A model generated the notes under the pieces. It ran no database searches and was not told the origin of the DNA. It worked only from the letters and a program-made list of their open reading frames with translations. The position numbers were made by a program, and so were the translations under genes. Below, piece after piece: positions 9,574 to 18,415 of a stretch of 64,000 nt of DNA (within the stretch, counting starts at the first letter, position 1; each line of letters opens with the position of its first letter). The stretch comes from Anaerobacillus arseniciselenatis. GTDB lineage: Bacteria; Bacillota; Bacilli; Bacillales; Anaerobacillaceae. The stretch lies in the NCBI RefSeq assembly GCF_001865995.1, contig NZ_MLQQ01000010.1:1-64000 (forward strand). Reading direction: 5' to 3'.

Positions 9574-10473
9574 TTAAAAAGAACTGCTTAACTTTATTTC
9601 ATCTACTAAGTTGTAATTCTCTTTTTCAACTCCATATAAAATCCATGGAGAAGGTAGTTCAAATTGATGGTTCTCTGGTAAAGATTGCGCTTCTTCTTTC
9701 GTTAAATCGATCCAAATGTACGTATCACCTTCAACTTGCTCTTTTAGTTTCCGGTAATCTTTAGCAATCGTTTCCCACAAACCTTTTTGCGACAACATGT
9801 CACTCCAGGGATAAACAACGTGTAAATAATGATCTTTTTTCTGATCGTATTTAGTAATAAGTACGCGTGTTTTTTCTTCATTTTCATAAAAAGACCATTT
9901 CTCAATATCTTCATTACAAAACAGCTCTTTAGAAGCAGGGAATGAGTAGTAGCATTCATAAGGAAAAACAGACGATGATTTCAAATATACTTCTTTTAAC
10001 CACTGCTTCTTTCGTTCGATACTATCAATGTGCTTCCACGGCTTTGCACCAGTTTCAAGTGCTGATGTATCTTTGGTGACGGCACCATGTAACATAACAT
10101 AAGGTTTTAACCGTAACTTTTCAACGACTCTCCGTGCTGGTATATTATACTCCTGGGTATTGGCACCTACCCACTGAATGCCATCCACCTGGAACGCTTG
10201 GTTCATAATGTAGGAAATCAATTGTGTTGCTAAATTGTTCCCTCTAAATCGACGATCACTTCTTAACCGCCCTAACATCGCATAGCGTTCTGCAAAAATT
10301 GTATAGCCACCCATACTTGCCATTTGGCCATCTATAAATAATCCATATAAGCGATGATTCTCCGTTGTAAGACTATGAAAAATCCGTACTACATAGTCAT
10401 CTTCAATGCCAGTATCCATCGCTTCCAAATAGGGAAAATCTTCGCTCGTTAACATTCTGATCTGTTTATTCAT
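9574..10473 (-). CDS. Two-domain GNAT family N-acetyltransferase
   Basis: This 299-residue cytoplasmic protein has an N-terminal GNAT domain (about residues 1-150) with the acetyl-CoA motif RRFRGNNLATQLI near residue 73. A C-terminal half of about 140 residues has no familiar signature but is rich in aromatic residues. Such two-domain GNATs acetylate small molecules or proteins; the acceptor is unknown. GGGAGGAA precedes the ATG. The chrA pair lies upstream on the same strand with a short gap, so cotranscription is possible. The C-terminal half could be a second, degenerate GNAT fold. Confidence 0.8.
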   Translation of the reverse strand: MNKQIRMLTSEDFPYLEAMDTGIEDDYVVRIFHSLTTENHRLYGLFIDGQMASMGGYTIFAERYAMLGRLRSDRRFRGNNLATQLISYIMNQAFQVDGIQWVGANTQEYNIPARRVVEKLRLKPYVMLHGAVTKDTSALETGAKPWKHIDSIERKKQWLKEVYLKSSSVFPYECYYSFPASKELFCNEDIEKWSFYENEEKTRVLITKYDQKKDHYLHVVYPWSDMLSQKGLWETIAKDYRKLKEQVEGDTYIWIDLTKEEAQSLPENHQFELPSPWILYGVEKENYNLVDEIKLSSSF

Positions 10474-10519
10474 TTGTATTCCTCCCTAATTCGTCGGACG
10501 TTACTTAATTGCCCCTCTT

Positions 10520-11059
10520 TTAAATTACCCCACCTAGAAATATTCCACCATATAGAAGTGCTCCACCAATAACATATGCTGGGTGCACTTTTAATTTTTC
10601 AAGAAGTACGTAACTAACAACTATTAAAATACTAGTTTGAATTAAACCTAATTGCGTAAAAGAGCTATCGAAAAAACGGAATGTTAAAAGACCTAAAAGA
10701 ACGGCAATTGTTGGTTTTACTAAGCTTGTCATTGCTTTTACTTTAGGAGAATCTTTGAATTTCATTAATAAGCTTAATAATGCAATCATTAAAATTAATG
10801 AAGGTGCAACCGTTGCAAATACACCGACTGAAGCACCTAAGATACCACCTTGTTCATAGCCAATAAAGCCAGCCATTTTCGTGGCGATTGGTCCTGGCAT
10901 TGCATTTCCTAATGCCAAAACTTCACCAAACTCTTCTACTGTAAGCCAACCAAAACGGTGAACGACTTCATATTCAATTAACGGTATCGACGCTGGGCCT
11001 CCACCGTAGCCAATTATCCCTGGGATAAAAAATGCAATAAATATCTCCCAATAAATCAT
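10520..11059 (-). CDS. Chromate transporter ChrA-type subunit (second half)
   Basis: This 179-residue membrane protein has about five hydrophobic segments and the CHR signatures GYGGGPASIPLIEYEVV and AMPGPIATKMAGFIGY. In the ChrA family the short-chain proteins are encoded as adjacent pairs and the two halves together make the transporter, usually for chromate efflux. It overlaps the preceding partner by 4 nt (ATGA-type junction), so the two are translationally coupled. Both halves here share the same signatures, consistent with an ancient duplication. Transport of chromate itself is inferred from family. Confidence 0.88.
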   Translation of the reverse strand: MIYWEIFIAFFIPGIIGYGGGPASIPLIEYEVVHRFGWLTVEEFGEVLALGNAMPGPIATKMAGFIGYEQGGILGASVGVFATVAPSLILMIALLSLLMKFKDSPKVKAMTSLVKPTIAVLLGLLTFRFFDSSFTQLGLIQTSILIVVSYVLLEKLKVHPAYVIGGALLYGGIFLGGVI

Positions 11060-11625
11060 GAACTTTGTTCCCCTTCTTTCTTCGTTTTCGAGGTTTTATC
11101 TGACCTAGTTAAAGCAAAAAGTAAAATTGCTACAATTACAAATCCAGGATGAATGTCTAAAATACCGATAATCACAATACTTACTAATATTAATACGATA
11201 CTTTTTAGCCAACCTAGCCCTTTCCTCGAAGTTTCAAAAAACTTCCATGTTAACATTGCCATCATCACACCAACAACAGGAACAACCGCACTTGCCATTC
11301 CTTGAACCCATGCTTGCTCCCTGAATGATGCTAGTGACCCTAAAATAATAATCATTAATAAAATCGTCGGCACGATACTTGCCACAATGGCATTCGCCAT
11401 TCCTAAATAACCACCAACTCTATAGCCGATATAACCGGCCATTTTTGTCGCAATTGGACCCGGCAATGCATTTCCAATTGCTAAAATATCGCTAAAATCA
11501 TCATCATTAAGCCATTTATACTTTTCAACAACTTCTTTGTGAACTAACGGAATTGAAGCTGGGCCACCACCATAGCCCAGCATTCCAACACGAAAGAAAG
11601 CCATAAATATATTATATTGCTTCAT
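11056..11625 (-). CDS. Chromate transporter ChrA-type subunit (first half)
   Basis: This 189-residue integral membrane protein has the CHR signatures MLGYGGGPASIPLVHKEVV and ALPGPIATKMAGYIGY. About five membrane segments are followed by a charged tail (TRSDKTSKTKKEGEQ). It is the first of the short-chain CHR pair, with its own AAAGGAG site, and ends inside the start of its partner. The pair would form a heteromeric or antiparallel transporter in the cytoplasmic membrane. A dispersed repeat element lies just upstream and separates it from the gamma-glutamyltransferase gene. Confidence 0.88.
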   Translation of the reverse strand: MKQYNIFMAFFRVGMLGYGGGPASIPLVHKEVVEKYKWLNDDDFSDILAIGNALPGPIATKMAGYIGYRVGGYLGMANAIVASIVPTILLMIIILGSLASFREQAWVQGMASAVVPVVGVMMAMLTWKFFETSRKGLGWLKSIVLILVSIVIIGILDIHPGFVIVAILLFALTRSDKTSKTKKEGEQSS

Positions 11626-11642
11626 TTCAGTTCTCCTTTTTC

Positions 11643-11764
11643 TTTGTCTAGCTTCGGTGCCTACGAGCTCGGGACACTTCAGTCCTTTTAGGAAGCCAAA
11701 AAACGGCTTCTTTCAAAGGACTTCCAGTGCCTGTCGCTCGTGAGCAAGGCACCTCCGCTTTTCT
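11643..11764 (-). repeat. TTGTCTAGC...CCTCCGC intergenic element, copy 1
   Basis: The element begins TTGTCTAGCTTCGG and ends AAGGCACCTCCGCTTTT. Inside are GAAGCC/GGCTTC and GGACTT/AAGTCC pairings. It closely resembles a second copy at 18416-18557 in reverse orientation, and a repeat type I recall as common in Bacillaceae intergenic DNA. It lies 3 nt from the ggt stop codon. Confidence 0.75.
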
Positions 11765-11766
11765 GC

Positions 11767-13380
11767 CTACCAAGCGGCGATGGAGCCGTCTGTTCTTGAT
11801 TCTGTTCCACCTGCTAAAACGCCGGTTTTTGGGTCGCGCCAAATAATTTGGCCTCTTCCGAATCCACCTGGATTATGAGCTACTTGAATTTGATGACCCA
11901 TGCGCGCTAAGCCTTGAGCAATAAAGTTTGGAACTGTATTTTCAAGCATGACAGTTTTGTCTTTCATCCATTGCCAACGTGGAGCATCTAACGCTGCTTG
12001 TGGGTTTAAGTTAAAATCAATCGCATTCATGACGACTTGCATATGTCCTTGCGGTTGCATAAAGCCACCCATTACGCCGAATGGTCCTACAGGTTGATCA
12101 CCTTTAGTTAAAAATCCAGGTATGATCGTATGGAACGTTCTTTTTCCTGGTTCAAGACGATTGTCGTGACTTTCATCTAATGAGAAGTTATGACCCCGGT
12201 TTTGTAATGAAATCCCTGTCCCTGGAACGACTAAGCCAGAGCCAAATCCCATATAGTTACTTTGAATAAATGAAACCATATTTCCTTCGTTATCTGCCGT
12301 TGCTAAATAAACTGTTCCGCCTTTGGGAGGCTCACCTGCTGTAGGTGTTAACGCTTCGTCAGATATTGAGTTTCTACGCTCGTTTGCATACTCTTTCGAT
12401 AAAAGGTCTGGAACTTCAACTGACATTTTATCTTGTTCCGTAATGTATTTTAATCCATCACTAAAAGCTAGCTTCATTGCTTCGATTTGTCGGTGATACG
12501 TTGAAATATTATCACGGTCACTAAACTCAAAGCCTTCAGCAATGTTTAATGCAAGTAATGCTACTAATCCTTGACCGTTCGGAGGAATTTCCCAAACATC
12601 ATAGCCTCGGTAAGAAACGTTAATTGGGTCAACCCACTCAGGTTTAAATGTGGCTAAATCTTCTTTCGTAATAAAACCATTATATTTTTTCGAGAATGCA
12701 TCAATTTTTTCAGCTAATTCTCCTTCATAAAATGCTTTTCCTTTTGTCTCAGCAATCAGTTTTAGCGTATTAGCATGACCTTCTGACTTCCAAACCTCTC
12801 CTACTTTTGGAGCTTTTCCGTTCGGTGCAAAAGTTTCAAACCAATGATTAAATTCTTCACCTTCTAATTGTTTACTGTAACCTTTGTACGCTTGTTCCCA
12901 ATAAAAGCTTAAAATTGGAGATAACGGATAGCCGTTTTCAGCATACTCAATCGCTGGTTTTAACACTTCTGTTAATGGTAATTTCCCAAACTTTTCCGAT
13001 AATTCCACCCATGCTGCAGGTGCACCTGGAACAGTGACAGGAAGCCATCCGAATTTTGGAATTTCCTCATAGCCTCTTTCTTTTACTTTTTCAATGGAGA
13101 TTGATTGTGGTGCTGGTCCACTTGCATTCAAACCATGTAATTTACCTTTTGTCCATACGAGAGCAAAGGCATCGCCGCCGATCCCGTTTGACGTCGGCTC
13201 AACAACTGTTAAACAAGCTGCTGTGGCGATCGCTGCATCAATGGCATTTCCACCTTTTTTCAAAATATCTAAACCTGCTTGAGCAGCTAACGGTTGAGAT
13301 GTCGCAACCATACCATTCTCAGCATATGTCGTCATTCTCTTTGACGGATAAGGATTATGTAGGGCATCATATTGTAACAT
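11767..13380 (-). CDS. Gamma-glutamyltransferase family protein, YwrD-like
   Basis: This 537-residue Ntn-hydrolase of the gamma-glutamyltranspeptidase family cleaves or transfers gamma-glutamyl groups from glutathione-like substrates. The proenzyme splits itself before the nucleophile Thr, here the Thr of GGTVYLATADNEGN. The glycine-rich GGDAFALVW and VMGGFMQPQGHMQ segments are also typical. It has no signal peptide, unlike secreted Ggt, which matches the cytoplasmic YwrD branch. AAAGGAGGTC lies upstream of the ATG at 13378-13380; an upstream in-frame reading begins before that site and is rejected. A heptad repeat element lies upstream. Confidence 0.88.
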   Translation of the reverse strand: MLQYDALHNPYPSKRMTTYAENGMVATSQPLAAQAGLDILKKGGNAIDAAIATAACLTVVEPTSNGIGGDAFALVWTKGKLHGLNASGPAPQSISIEKVKERGYEEIPKFGWLPVTVPGAPAAWVELSEKFGKLPLTEVLKPAIEYAENGYPLSPILSFYWEQAYKGYSKQLEGEEFNHWFETFAPNGKAPKVGEVWKSEGHANTLKLIAETKGKAFYEGELAEKIDAFSKKYNGFITKEDLATFKPEWVDPINVSYRGYDVWEIPPNGQGLVALLALNIAEGFEFSDRDNISTYHRQIEAMKLAFSDGLKYITEQDKMSVEVPDLLSKEYANERRNSISDEALTPTAGEPPKGGTVYLATADNEGNMVSFIQSNYMGFGSGLVVPGTGISLQNRGHNFSLDESHDNRLEPGKRTFHTIIPGFLTKGDQPVGPFGVMGGFMQPQGHMQVVMNAIDFNLNPQAALDAPRWQWMKDKTVMLENTVPNFIAQGLARMGHQIQVAHNPGGFGRGQIIWRDPKTGVLAGGTESRTDGSIAAW

Positions 13381-13471
13381 TAATTTTGACCTCCTTTTTT
13401 CTATGTTCAATTATAAAACAAACAAACACATTTTTCATCGATTTTCATTCGATTTACGAAATATTTATAGT

Positions 13472-13573
13472 TTTGAGTGTTGAGTGTTGAGTGTTGAGTT
13501 GTTTGGCTAGCATTGCTCCGAAGCTATGCCCACATTAACTCTTCACTCTTCACTCATAACTCAAAACTCTAAA
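13472..13573. repeat. Inverted-repeat element with TTGAGTG heptads
   Basis: The left arm has three to four tandem TTGAGTG units (13473-13500). The right arm has the complementary CACTCTTCACTCATAACTCAAAACTC (13541 onward, written here only in part as CACTCATAACTCAAAACTC). The loop holds GCTAGC and TTCGGAGC-like bases. The right end overlaps the stop codon of the short-chain dehydrogenase. A shorter relative lies at 17017-17050. Confidence 0.65.
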
Positions 13574-14327
13574 AGTTCGATCTTGACTGGCCGCCGTCAA
13601 CATTTAAAGTCGCACCAACGACCCATGAAGCTTTTTCTGAAGCCAAAAATAAAGCAACATTCGCTATTTCTTCTACAGTTCCAAATCGTCCGGCTGGGAT
13701 CTGTTGCTCCACAAAAGCCTTCATTTTTTCTGGGTTCTCATTAATGCGCTTTTGCCAATTACCTGTCGGATGAAGAATAGAGCCAGGAGCTACGCCGTTA
13801 ACACGAATGCCATCCTTAATCACTTCATCAGCGAGTGACTTCGTAAAAGAAATCATTGCTGCTTTGGCCGCATTGTACGTCGGTTTGCCTCCAGCTTCTC
13901 TACCAAAAATAGAAGAAATATTAATAATTGATCCTGAGCCGTTATTTTTCATTACGGGAATTGCCAGTTTGCTAAAATGAACGGAAGACAAATAGTTTAA
14001 ATCGATTGCTTCAGCAAATAAATCTAATTCAGTTTCTTCGGTTGTACTTCCATTACTACCACCGACGTTATTAACTAAAATATCCACCTTGCCAAAATCA
14101 TTGATTAAACTTTGAAAAACACGTTCTCGTTCTTTATTACTGCTTAAATCTGCTTCATAATAAGCATCTAAGTTGTATTCCGCCGCTGTTTCAGCTAACT
14201 CTTTTTGCGTTCTAGCAGTAATGGCAACTTTGGCACCTTCTTCTTTAAATGCTTTAGCTATTGCCTTGCCAATACCTTTAGAGCCACCAGTTATTAGAAC
14301 GACTTTATTCGTTAAATTTAAATTCAT
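13569..14327 (-). CDS. Short-chain dehydrogenase/reductase
   Basis: This 252-residue classical SDR has TGGSKGIG at about residues 13-20, NNVGG near 88, catalytic Ser in INISSIFG and Y-x3-K in PTYNAAK. The C-terminal NVDGGQS is typical. It oxidises or reduces a hydroxyl/carbonyl with NAD(P)(H) in the cytoplasm and resembles 3-oxoacyl-ACP reductase-like enzymes, but substrate is undetermined. GAGGGGA precedes the ATG. Its stop codon lies inside a repeat element, so the last residues may have been reshaped by the element. It stands between ggt and mutY on the same strand. Confidence 0.85.
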   Translation of the reverse strand: MNLNLTNKVVLITGGSKGIGKAIAKAFKEEGAKVAITARTQKELAETAAEYNLDAYYEADLSSNKERERVFQSLINDFGKVDILVNNVGGSNGSTTEETELDLFAEAIDLNYLSSVHFSKLAIPVMKNNGSGSIINISSIFGREAGGKPTYNAAKAAMISFTKSLADEVIKDGIRVNGVAPGSILHPTGNWQKRINENPEKMKAFVEQQIPAGRFGTVEEIANVALFLASEKASWVVGATLNVDGGQSRSNF

Positions 14328-14532
14328 CTTTCATTATCCCCTCTTCCTGAAAAATTTCTCTGTTAAAAATAGTATAGGTTACTCAGACTCTAGATCGCGA
14401 AGCTCGCCCATTATTTTTTATATATAAAGAATCATCAATGGACGGTGGCCAGGCTAACTATTTTCCAAGTAAAACTCTCATAACAGTCGTAACCCTAACC
14501 ACTAACCAACAAACCAACTAACCAACTGACCA

Positions 14533-15612
14533 TCAAAAATCTAGACAGAAATTCATGATCTTTTGATGTGAAACTGGAAACGGGTATTGTTTAATTTCCG
14601 AACGATTGACCCACTTTGCCCGGTTATTACTTTCTTTTTCAGCACTTAAAAGCTCTACCTCAAATACCGTCACATTCCATTTCAAATGTGAAAAAACGTG
14701 CTCGACATGAAAGATTTCTTCACCGACACTCGTATTTAAGTGATACTCCTTTTGTAAAAATTCAACGAGTTGTGCTTCTAACGAAGTGCCTTCCGTCAAT
14801 TCAACATTTGGAAATTCCCATAAACTTGCTAACAACCCTTTGTTAGGACGTTGATGTATTAATACTTCTCCTGCTTCATTTTTAACAAATCCACAAACGA
14901 GTTTTTTCGCTTTCACCTTCGTCTTTTTTACTTTGACCGGAAGCTCGCTTTGTACGCCAAGCTTAAAAGCTTCACAATGACTTTGAACTGGGCAAACAGT
15001 ACATGACGGTGATGTAGGTGTACAAATTAACGCCCCTAACTCCATTAACCCTTGGTTAAATGATGATGGGTCTTCATGACTGATAAGAGAAGTGATCATT
15101 TTTTCGATGTTTTTTCTCGTTTTATCTTTTCCTATATCGTCGTACTTAGCAAAAATTCTTGATATGACGCGCATCACATTGCCGTCAACTGCAGGCTCCG
15201 GAATTCCATAGGCAATGCTAAGAATCGCTCCAGATGTATACGGACCGACACCTTTTAATTTTGAAATTTCCGCCTTTGTATTGGGGACGATCCCGTTATA
15301 CGTCTCTTTAACTTCGCGTACTGCCGTCTGAAGATTTCTCGCACGTGAATAATAACCGAGCCCTTCCCATGCTTTAAGAACATCTCCTTCATCGGCACGA
15401 GCAAGAGCTTGAATCGTTGGGAACTTGCCCATAAAATTATTAAAAAACGGGATCACTGTATCCACTCTTGTTTGTTGCAACATAATTTCTGAAACCCATA
15501 CTTTATATGGATCTTGATCTTCGCGCCAAGGTAAATCTCTTTGATTTGCTTTAAACCAAGTAATTAAATCTTTTTGAAAATTTTTCACAGATGTTTTATT
15601 TTCTAGTTGCAT
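14533..15612 (-). CDS. mutY: Adenine DNA glycosylase MutY
   Basis: MutY removes adenine mispaired with 8-oxoguanine in base-excision repair. The 359-residue protein has catalytic Glu42 in SEIMLQQTR, the helix-hairpin-helix segment LKGVGPYTSGAI, catalytic Asp143 in VDGNVMR, and a [4Fe-4S] cluster site at Cys197, 204, 207 and 213 (C-x6-C-x2-C-x5-C). The C-terminal 120 residues form the MutT-like domain that reads 8-oxoG. GAGGAGA precedes the ATG. Its position beside yfhP follows B. subtilis. The small gene at 15623 ends 11 nt upstream on the same strand, so the two are probably cotranscribed. Confidence 0.95.
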   Translation of the reverse strand: MQLENKTSVKNFQKDLITWFKANQRDLPWREDQDPYKVWVSEIMLQQTRVDTVIPFFNNFMGKFPTIQALARADEGDVLKAWEGLGYYSRARNLQTAVREVKETYNGIVPNTKAEISKLKGVGPYTSGAILSIAYGIPEPAVDGNVMRVISRIFAKYDDIGKDKTRKNIEKMITSLISHEDPSSFNQGLMELGALICTPTSPSCTVCPVQSHCEAFKLGVQSELPVKVKKTKVKAKKLVCGFVKNEAGEVLIHQRPNKGLLASLWEFPNVELTEGTSLEAQLVEFLQKEYHLNTSVGEEIFHVEHVFSHLKWNVTVFEVELLSAEKESNNRAKWVNRSEIKQYPFPVSHQKIMNFCLDF

Positions 15613-15622
15613 AGTCTCTCCT

Positions 15623-15937
15623 CTAATCGTTTTGAAACGGTTGTGTTTGAAACGCCCAACAGTTTAATTTTTCTAGCCCACCTTCAATAAACTCATCGAG
15701 TTTACTAAAAACGGGGTGATCTTTTGATTGTCTCATCTTTTTTAATGCTTGATAATGAGCAATGTTTGGTACTCGGAACATCTCTACGTACAGAAATGGC
15801 TGATCTGTTGCTACAAACCATTCAATCTTTTCAGCGCTATATTCAGGGAGTTTTTGTAATACTTCTTTCATCACTTCTTCGTACTTTTCGACTCTCGCTT
15901 CTTTTACTTTATACTCGATAAAAATTTGCAAGCTCAT
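15623..15937 (-). CDS. Small ABM/ferredoxin-fold-like protein
   Basis: This 104-residue soluble protein has the layout of a dimeric alpha-beta barrel (antibiotic-biosynthesis-monooxygenase-like): a first strand IFIEYKVKEARVEKYEEVMKEVL, a middle strand EKIEWFVATDQPFLYVEMFRV, and a helix with HYQALKKMRQS. No catalytic residue can be named. It ends 11 nt before mutY and is divergent from yfhP. AAAGGAG precedes its ATG with slightly long spacing. Fold assignment is by pattern only. Confidence 0.6.
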   Translation of the reverse strand: MSLQIFIEYKVKEARVEKYEEVMKEVLQKLPEYSAEKIEWFVATDQPFLYVEMFRVPNIAHYQALKKMRQSKDHPVFSKLDEFIEGGLEKLNCWAFQTQPFQND

Positions 15938-16028
15938 ATTTGAAAAAACTCCTTTTTAAACTTTATAAATTCGGGTAAAACTAAATTATAATGTTTCATA
16001 TACTAAAAATTGGGAGGTGCTTATTCAA

Positions 16029-17009
16029 GTGGATACTGCAACACACGTTGTTATGGGAATTGCGGTCGGATCAATTGCAACACTAGATCCCGTTGTCGCA
16101 AACGACCCTACACTTGCACAAACGGTGATGCTAGGTGCTTTAATTGGTTCACAAGCACCCGACTTTGATACAGTATTAAAGTTAAAAGACAATGCAAAAT
16201 ATATTAGAAATCATCGCGGAGTGACTCATTCCATTCCTGCTGTAATTCTATGGCCGATTTTAATCACTGCTGCCATATCTTTATTTGTACCTGGCATTAA
16301 CCTTCTACACCTTTGGTTATGGACATTCTTGGCCGTTATTTTGCATGTCTTTGTTGACATTTTTAACGCCTACGGAACCCAAGCACTTTCTCCGTTTAAA
16401 AAGAAATGGATTGCTTTAGGTGTCATTTATATTTTTGACCCATTTATTTTCTTTAGTCATGTTGCAGCAATCATCATCTGGCAAATGGGCGCACATCAAG
16501 GTTTTACTTTCTTAACGCTTTATTTCATTTTAATATTTTATTATGTATGGCGTTTTTACGCACGAAATAATGTTTATAAAAAAGCACTTGAAGAGCATCC
16601 TGATGCCACTCACGTTTTTATTTCACCGTCTTTTAAATGGCGCAGGTGGCACGTCGTTATTAGAACGCCAGAAATGATGTATGTCGCTCAAGCGTTCGGT
16701 GAGAAAATTAATTATTTTGAAAGCTATCCATTTGAACCTATTCCAAATAAACCGATTATTAATGCTGCAATGCAAGACGAGAATTTAGCTGCATTTTTAT
16801 CGTTTTCTCCTTCTTATCGCTGGGAAGTCGTTCGAGTAGGTGACCATCACGAAGTACGTTTTATCGACTTACGTTATCGAAGTAAAGGACATTATCCGTT
16901 TGTGGCGATCGTTAAGCTTGATGATGAGTATAACATTTTAAGCTCATACACTGGATGGATTTACAGTGAAGAAACGCTTAAGAAAAAACTTGAATTTGCG
17001 ACTGAGTGA
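16029..17009 (+). CDS. yfhP: YfhP-like membrane metal-dependent hydrolase
   Basis: This is a 326-residue member of the YdjM/YfhP membrane hydrolase family (LexA-binding inner-membrane-associated hydrolase type). The N-terminus has the family sequence DTATHVVMGIAVGSIATLDP, then DFD and HRGVTHSIPA, with His and Asp likely to bind metal. Four or so membrane helices cover residues 70-170, and a soluble C-terminal domain follows. The GTG at 16029 is 9 nt after GGGAGGTG and gives the usual VDTATHV start; an upstream GTG overlaps that site. It is next to mutY, as in B. subtilis. The substrate is unknown. Confidence 0.85.
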   Translation: MDTATHVVMGIAVGSIATLDPVVANDPTLAQTVMLGALIGSQAPDFDTVLKLKDNAKYIRNHRGVTHSIPAVILWPILITAAISLFVPGINLLHLWLWTFLAVILHVFVDIFNAYGTQALSPFKKKWIALGVIYIFDPFIFFSHVAAIIIWQMGAHQGFTFLTLYFILIFYYVWRFYARNNVYKKALEEHPDATHVFISPSFKWRRWHVVIRTPEMMYVAQAFGEKINYFESYPFEPIPNKPIINAAMQDENLAAFLSFSPSYRWEVVRVGDHHEVRFIDLRYRSKGHYPFVAIVKLDDEYNILSSYTGWIYSEETLKKKLEFATE

Positions 17010-17016
17010 TATTACA

Positions 17017-17050
17017 GTTTTGAATTTTGAGTGTTGAGTTTTGAGTTGTG
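17017..17050 (+). repeat. TTGAGTG/TTTTGAGTT tandem remnant
   Basis: TTTTGAATTTTGAGTG and TTGAGTTTTGAGTTG repeat the left arm of the element at 13472-13573. No right arm is present; the yfhP terminator follows directly. Confidence 0.5.
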
Positions 17051-17056
17051 TAAGTA

Positions 17057-17095
17057 AAGCTTCGAAGTTCTTTGTTTATGCTTCGAAGCTTTTTT
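17057..17095 (+). terminator. yfhP terminator
   Basis: AAGCTTCGAAG (17057-17067) pairs with CTTCGAAGCTT (17081-17091), a 13-base loop between, followed by TTTTTT. Confidence 0.85.
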
Positions 17096-17135
17096 ACGTT
17101 TCTTTATCCAAATTACCGCTTTTGCAACTCAAACA

Positions 17136-17384
17136 TTATTTTAATAAGTGTTTAAATTTTTCGTTCGTTGATGCAAACTCGTGGAGTTTTTCACCATAAT
17201 GTTGGATCCATTGGGCAACAATCATTTCTGTTATGTGTTGACCTTCATAGGATCTACCAGCTTTCGCTCTTGTTGTTTCAAAATCTTCCCAAAGCGCTTC
17301 GACCCAATTGCGGGCCAAGTCATATGTTAACTCACAGTTTTTTGCTAATAACGTTTTGGCGAGGCGATCTAGTTTTTCTTCCAT
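17136..17384 (-). CDS. yfhJ: YfhJ (WVELL family) protein
   Basis: This 82-residue acidic helical protein contains LARNWVEALWEDFETTRAKAG, the variant here (WVEAL) of the WVELL motif that names the family. The family is restricted to Bacillaceae and has no known function. AGGAGATGG precedes the ATG. It lies divergent from sspK, the same neighbours as in B. subtilis. Confidence 0.85.
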   Translation of the reverse strand: MEEKLDRLAKTLLAKNCELTYDLARNWVEALWEDFETTRAKAGRSYEGQHITEMIVAQWIQHYGEKLHEFASTNEKFKHLLK

Positions 17385-17484
17385 GATGCAACCATCTCCT
17401 ATTCATTACATTAATTGCTTATTATAATCTGTTAACGAAAACTCATACTAAGATTGTACCGACTTATAAAGGGGGTTTCACCTG

Positions 17485-17634
17485 ATGCGTAACAAAGAAA
17501 AAGGTTTCCCAAATCGAATGTCTTTCCATGGCGAGCCGCGTGCAAAGGAAGAATATTCTTCTAAGAGAGCCGATGGCACAATGAGAGATCATCCTCGAGA
17601 CCGAATGAGAAACTCTAACGAAAATCGTAAATAG
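17485..17634 (+). CDS. sspK: Small acid-soluble spore protein K
   Basis: This 49-residue basic protein begins [20 protein letters not shown], the SspK signature, with a following [18 protein letters not shown] tail. In B. subtilis the K-type SASP is a minor forespore protein. AAAGGGGG lies 9 nt before the ATG. The ypzG-like gene follows after 51 nt. Identification is by close recall of the family consensus. Confidence 0.9.
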   Translation: MRNKEKGFPNRMSFHGEPRAKEEYSSKRADGTMRDHPRDRMRNSNENRK

Positions 17635-17685
17635 GACGATTTGATTATCTTTGTAAGCTTTGGATTAATCTAGGAGGTGCTAATC

Positions 17686-17841
17686 TTGGCAAAAAATAGT
17701 AAGGACCACCGTGCCAACTATCAAGATCCGTTCAATTCTCCACGTGCAAATCCAAAACATGCATTTATGCAAGTAAATGGTGAAACTCAACAAAGTCTTC
17801 ATAACTACGTTCTGCAAATTCAAACGCGTAAAAGATCGTAG
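17686..17841 (+). CDS. YpzG family small protein
   Basis: This 51-residue basic protein reads AKNSKDHRANYQDPFNSPRA and then NPKHAFMQVNGET, the recognisable YpzG pattern. The family is found in spore formers and its function is unknown. The start is TTG, decided by a full AGGAGGTG site (17672-17679). It follows sspK on the same strand and could be forespore expressed. A weak terminator-like hairpin with a TTTTTATTTTTT tract lies at about 17930-17965. Confidence 0.85.
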   Translation: MAKNSKDHRANYQDPFNSPRANPKHAFMQVNGETQQSLHNYVLQIQTRKRS

Positions 17842-17970
17842 TGGTACGTGGGGTTGCTCCTATCGACTGAAATATTTGTTTTTAAACTGAGCTCTTGCAG
17901 GGGCGAGTTTAGTTTAAATCAATACTTTCGGTTGGTCTTATTAAGGGGCAGCCTTTTTATTTTTTATAAG

Positions 17971-17996
17971 AAGATGTTCAAAAAGCCCGGTAATAC
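17971..17996. repeat. Solo arm of the GTTCAAAAAG element
   Basis: AGATGTTCAAAAAGCCCGG followed by TAAT matches the left arm of the element at 28464-28616 with one base changed. It abuts the end of yfhH, and no matching right arm is seen. Confidence 0.55.
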
Positions 17997-17998
17997 AA

Positions 17999-18328
17999 CT
18001 AACTCAATTCGCCAACTTTTCGAACGAGCATTGAAATCGGAAATGCTTCTTCCTCTTTTTCATTTCCATCTCGATAACCCCACGCGAACACACCGTTCAT
18101 GTATGATATTTTAAATAAAGTACCTTCTGCACCTTGAAGTTCATAGGTTTCTCCCGCTTTAAAATCTTCTGGATTTAATAAATATGCTTTGGCCATTGCG
18201 ATCTTTCGCTCATAAACAGCTAATTCGTTAATCATTCCCATTTGCTCTGCTTTACGAGCTTTATCATTTAAAGTTGCTATTTCTTGACGAAGTTCATATT
18301 CTGAAAACTCACTATATCTTTTTTCCAT
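17999..18328 (-). CDS. yfhH: YfhH (DUF1811) protein
   Basis: This is a 109-residue soluble protein. An N-terminal helical half (RYSEFSEYELRQEIATLNDKARKAEQMG) is followed by a small beta domain (YELQGAEGTLFKISYMNGVFAWGYR). It matches the YfhH/DUF1811 family of Bacillaceae; function is unknown. Of two in-frame ATGs, the one at 18334 is 1 nt from AGGAGGA and the one at 18328 has 7 nt spacing, so the latter is used. It belongs to the yfh block, between sspK and recX. Confidence 0.82.
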   Translation of the reverse strand: MEKRYSEFSEYELRQEIATLNDKARKAEQMGMINELAVYERKIAMAKAYLLNPEDFKAGETYELQGAEGTLFKISYMNGVFAWGYRDGNEKEEEAFPISMLVRKVGELS

Positions 18329-18415
18329 GACCATTCCTCCTAAATTATATCTCCGTCCATTATAACAATTAAAAAAGAGGCTGTCCCAAATAAATCAATT
18401 GGAAACAACCTTGTA

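Noticed and set aside
13472..13573. CRISPR-like array
   Set aside because: The heptads are contiguous short tandem repeats with no spacers; there are no cas genes in the window.
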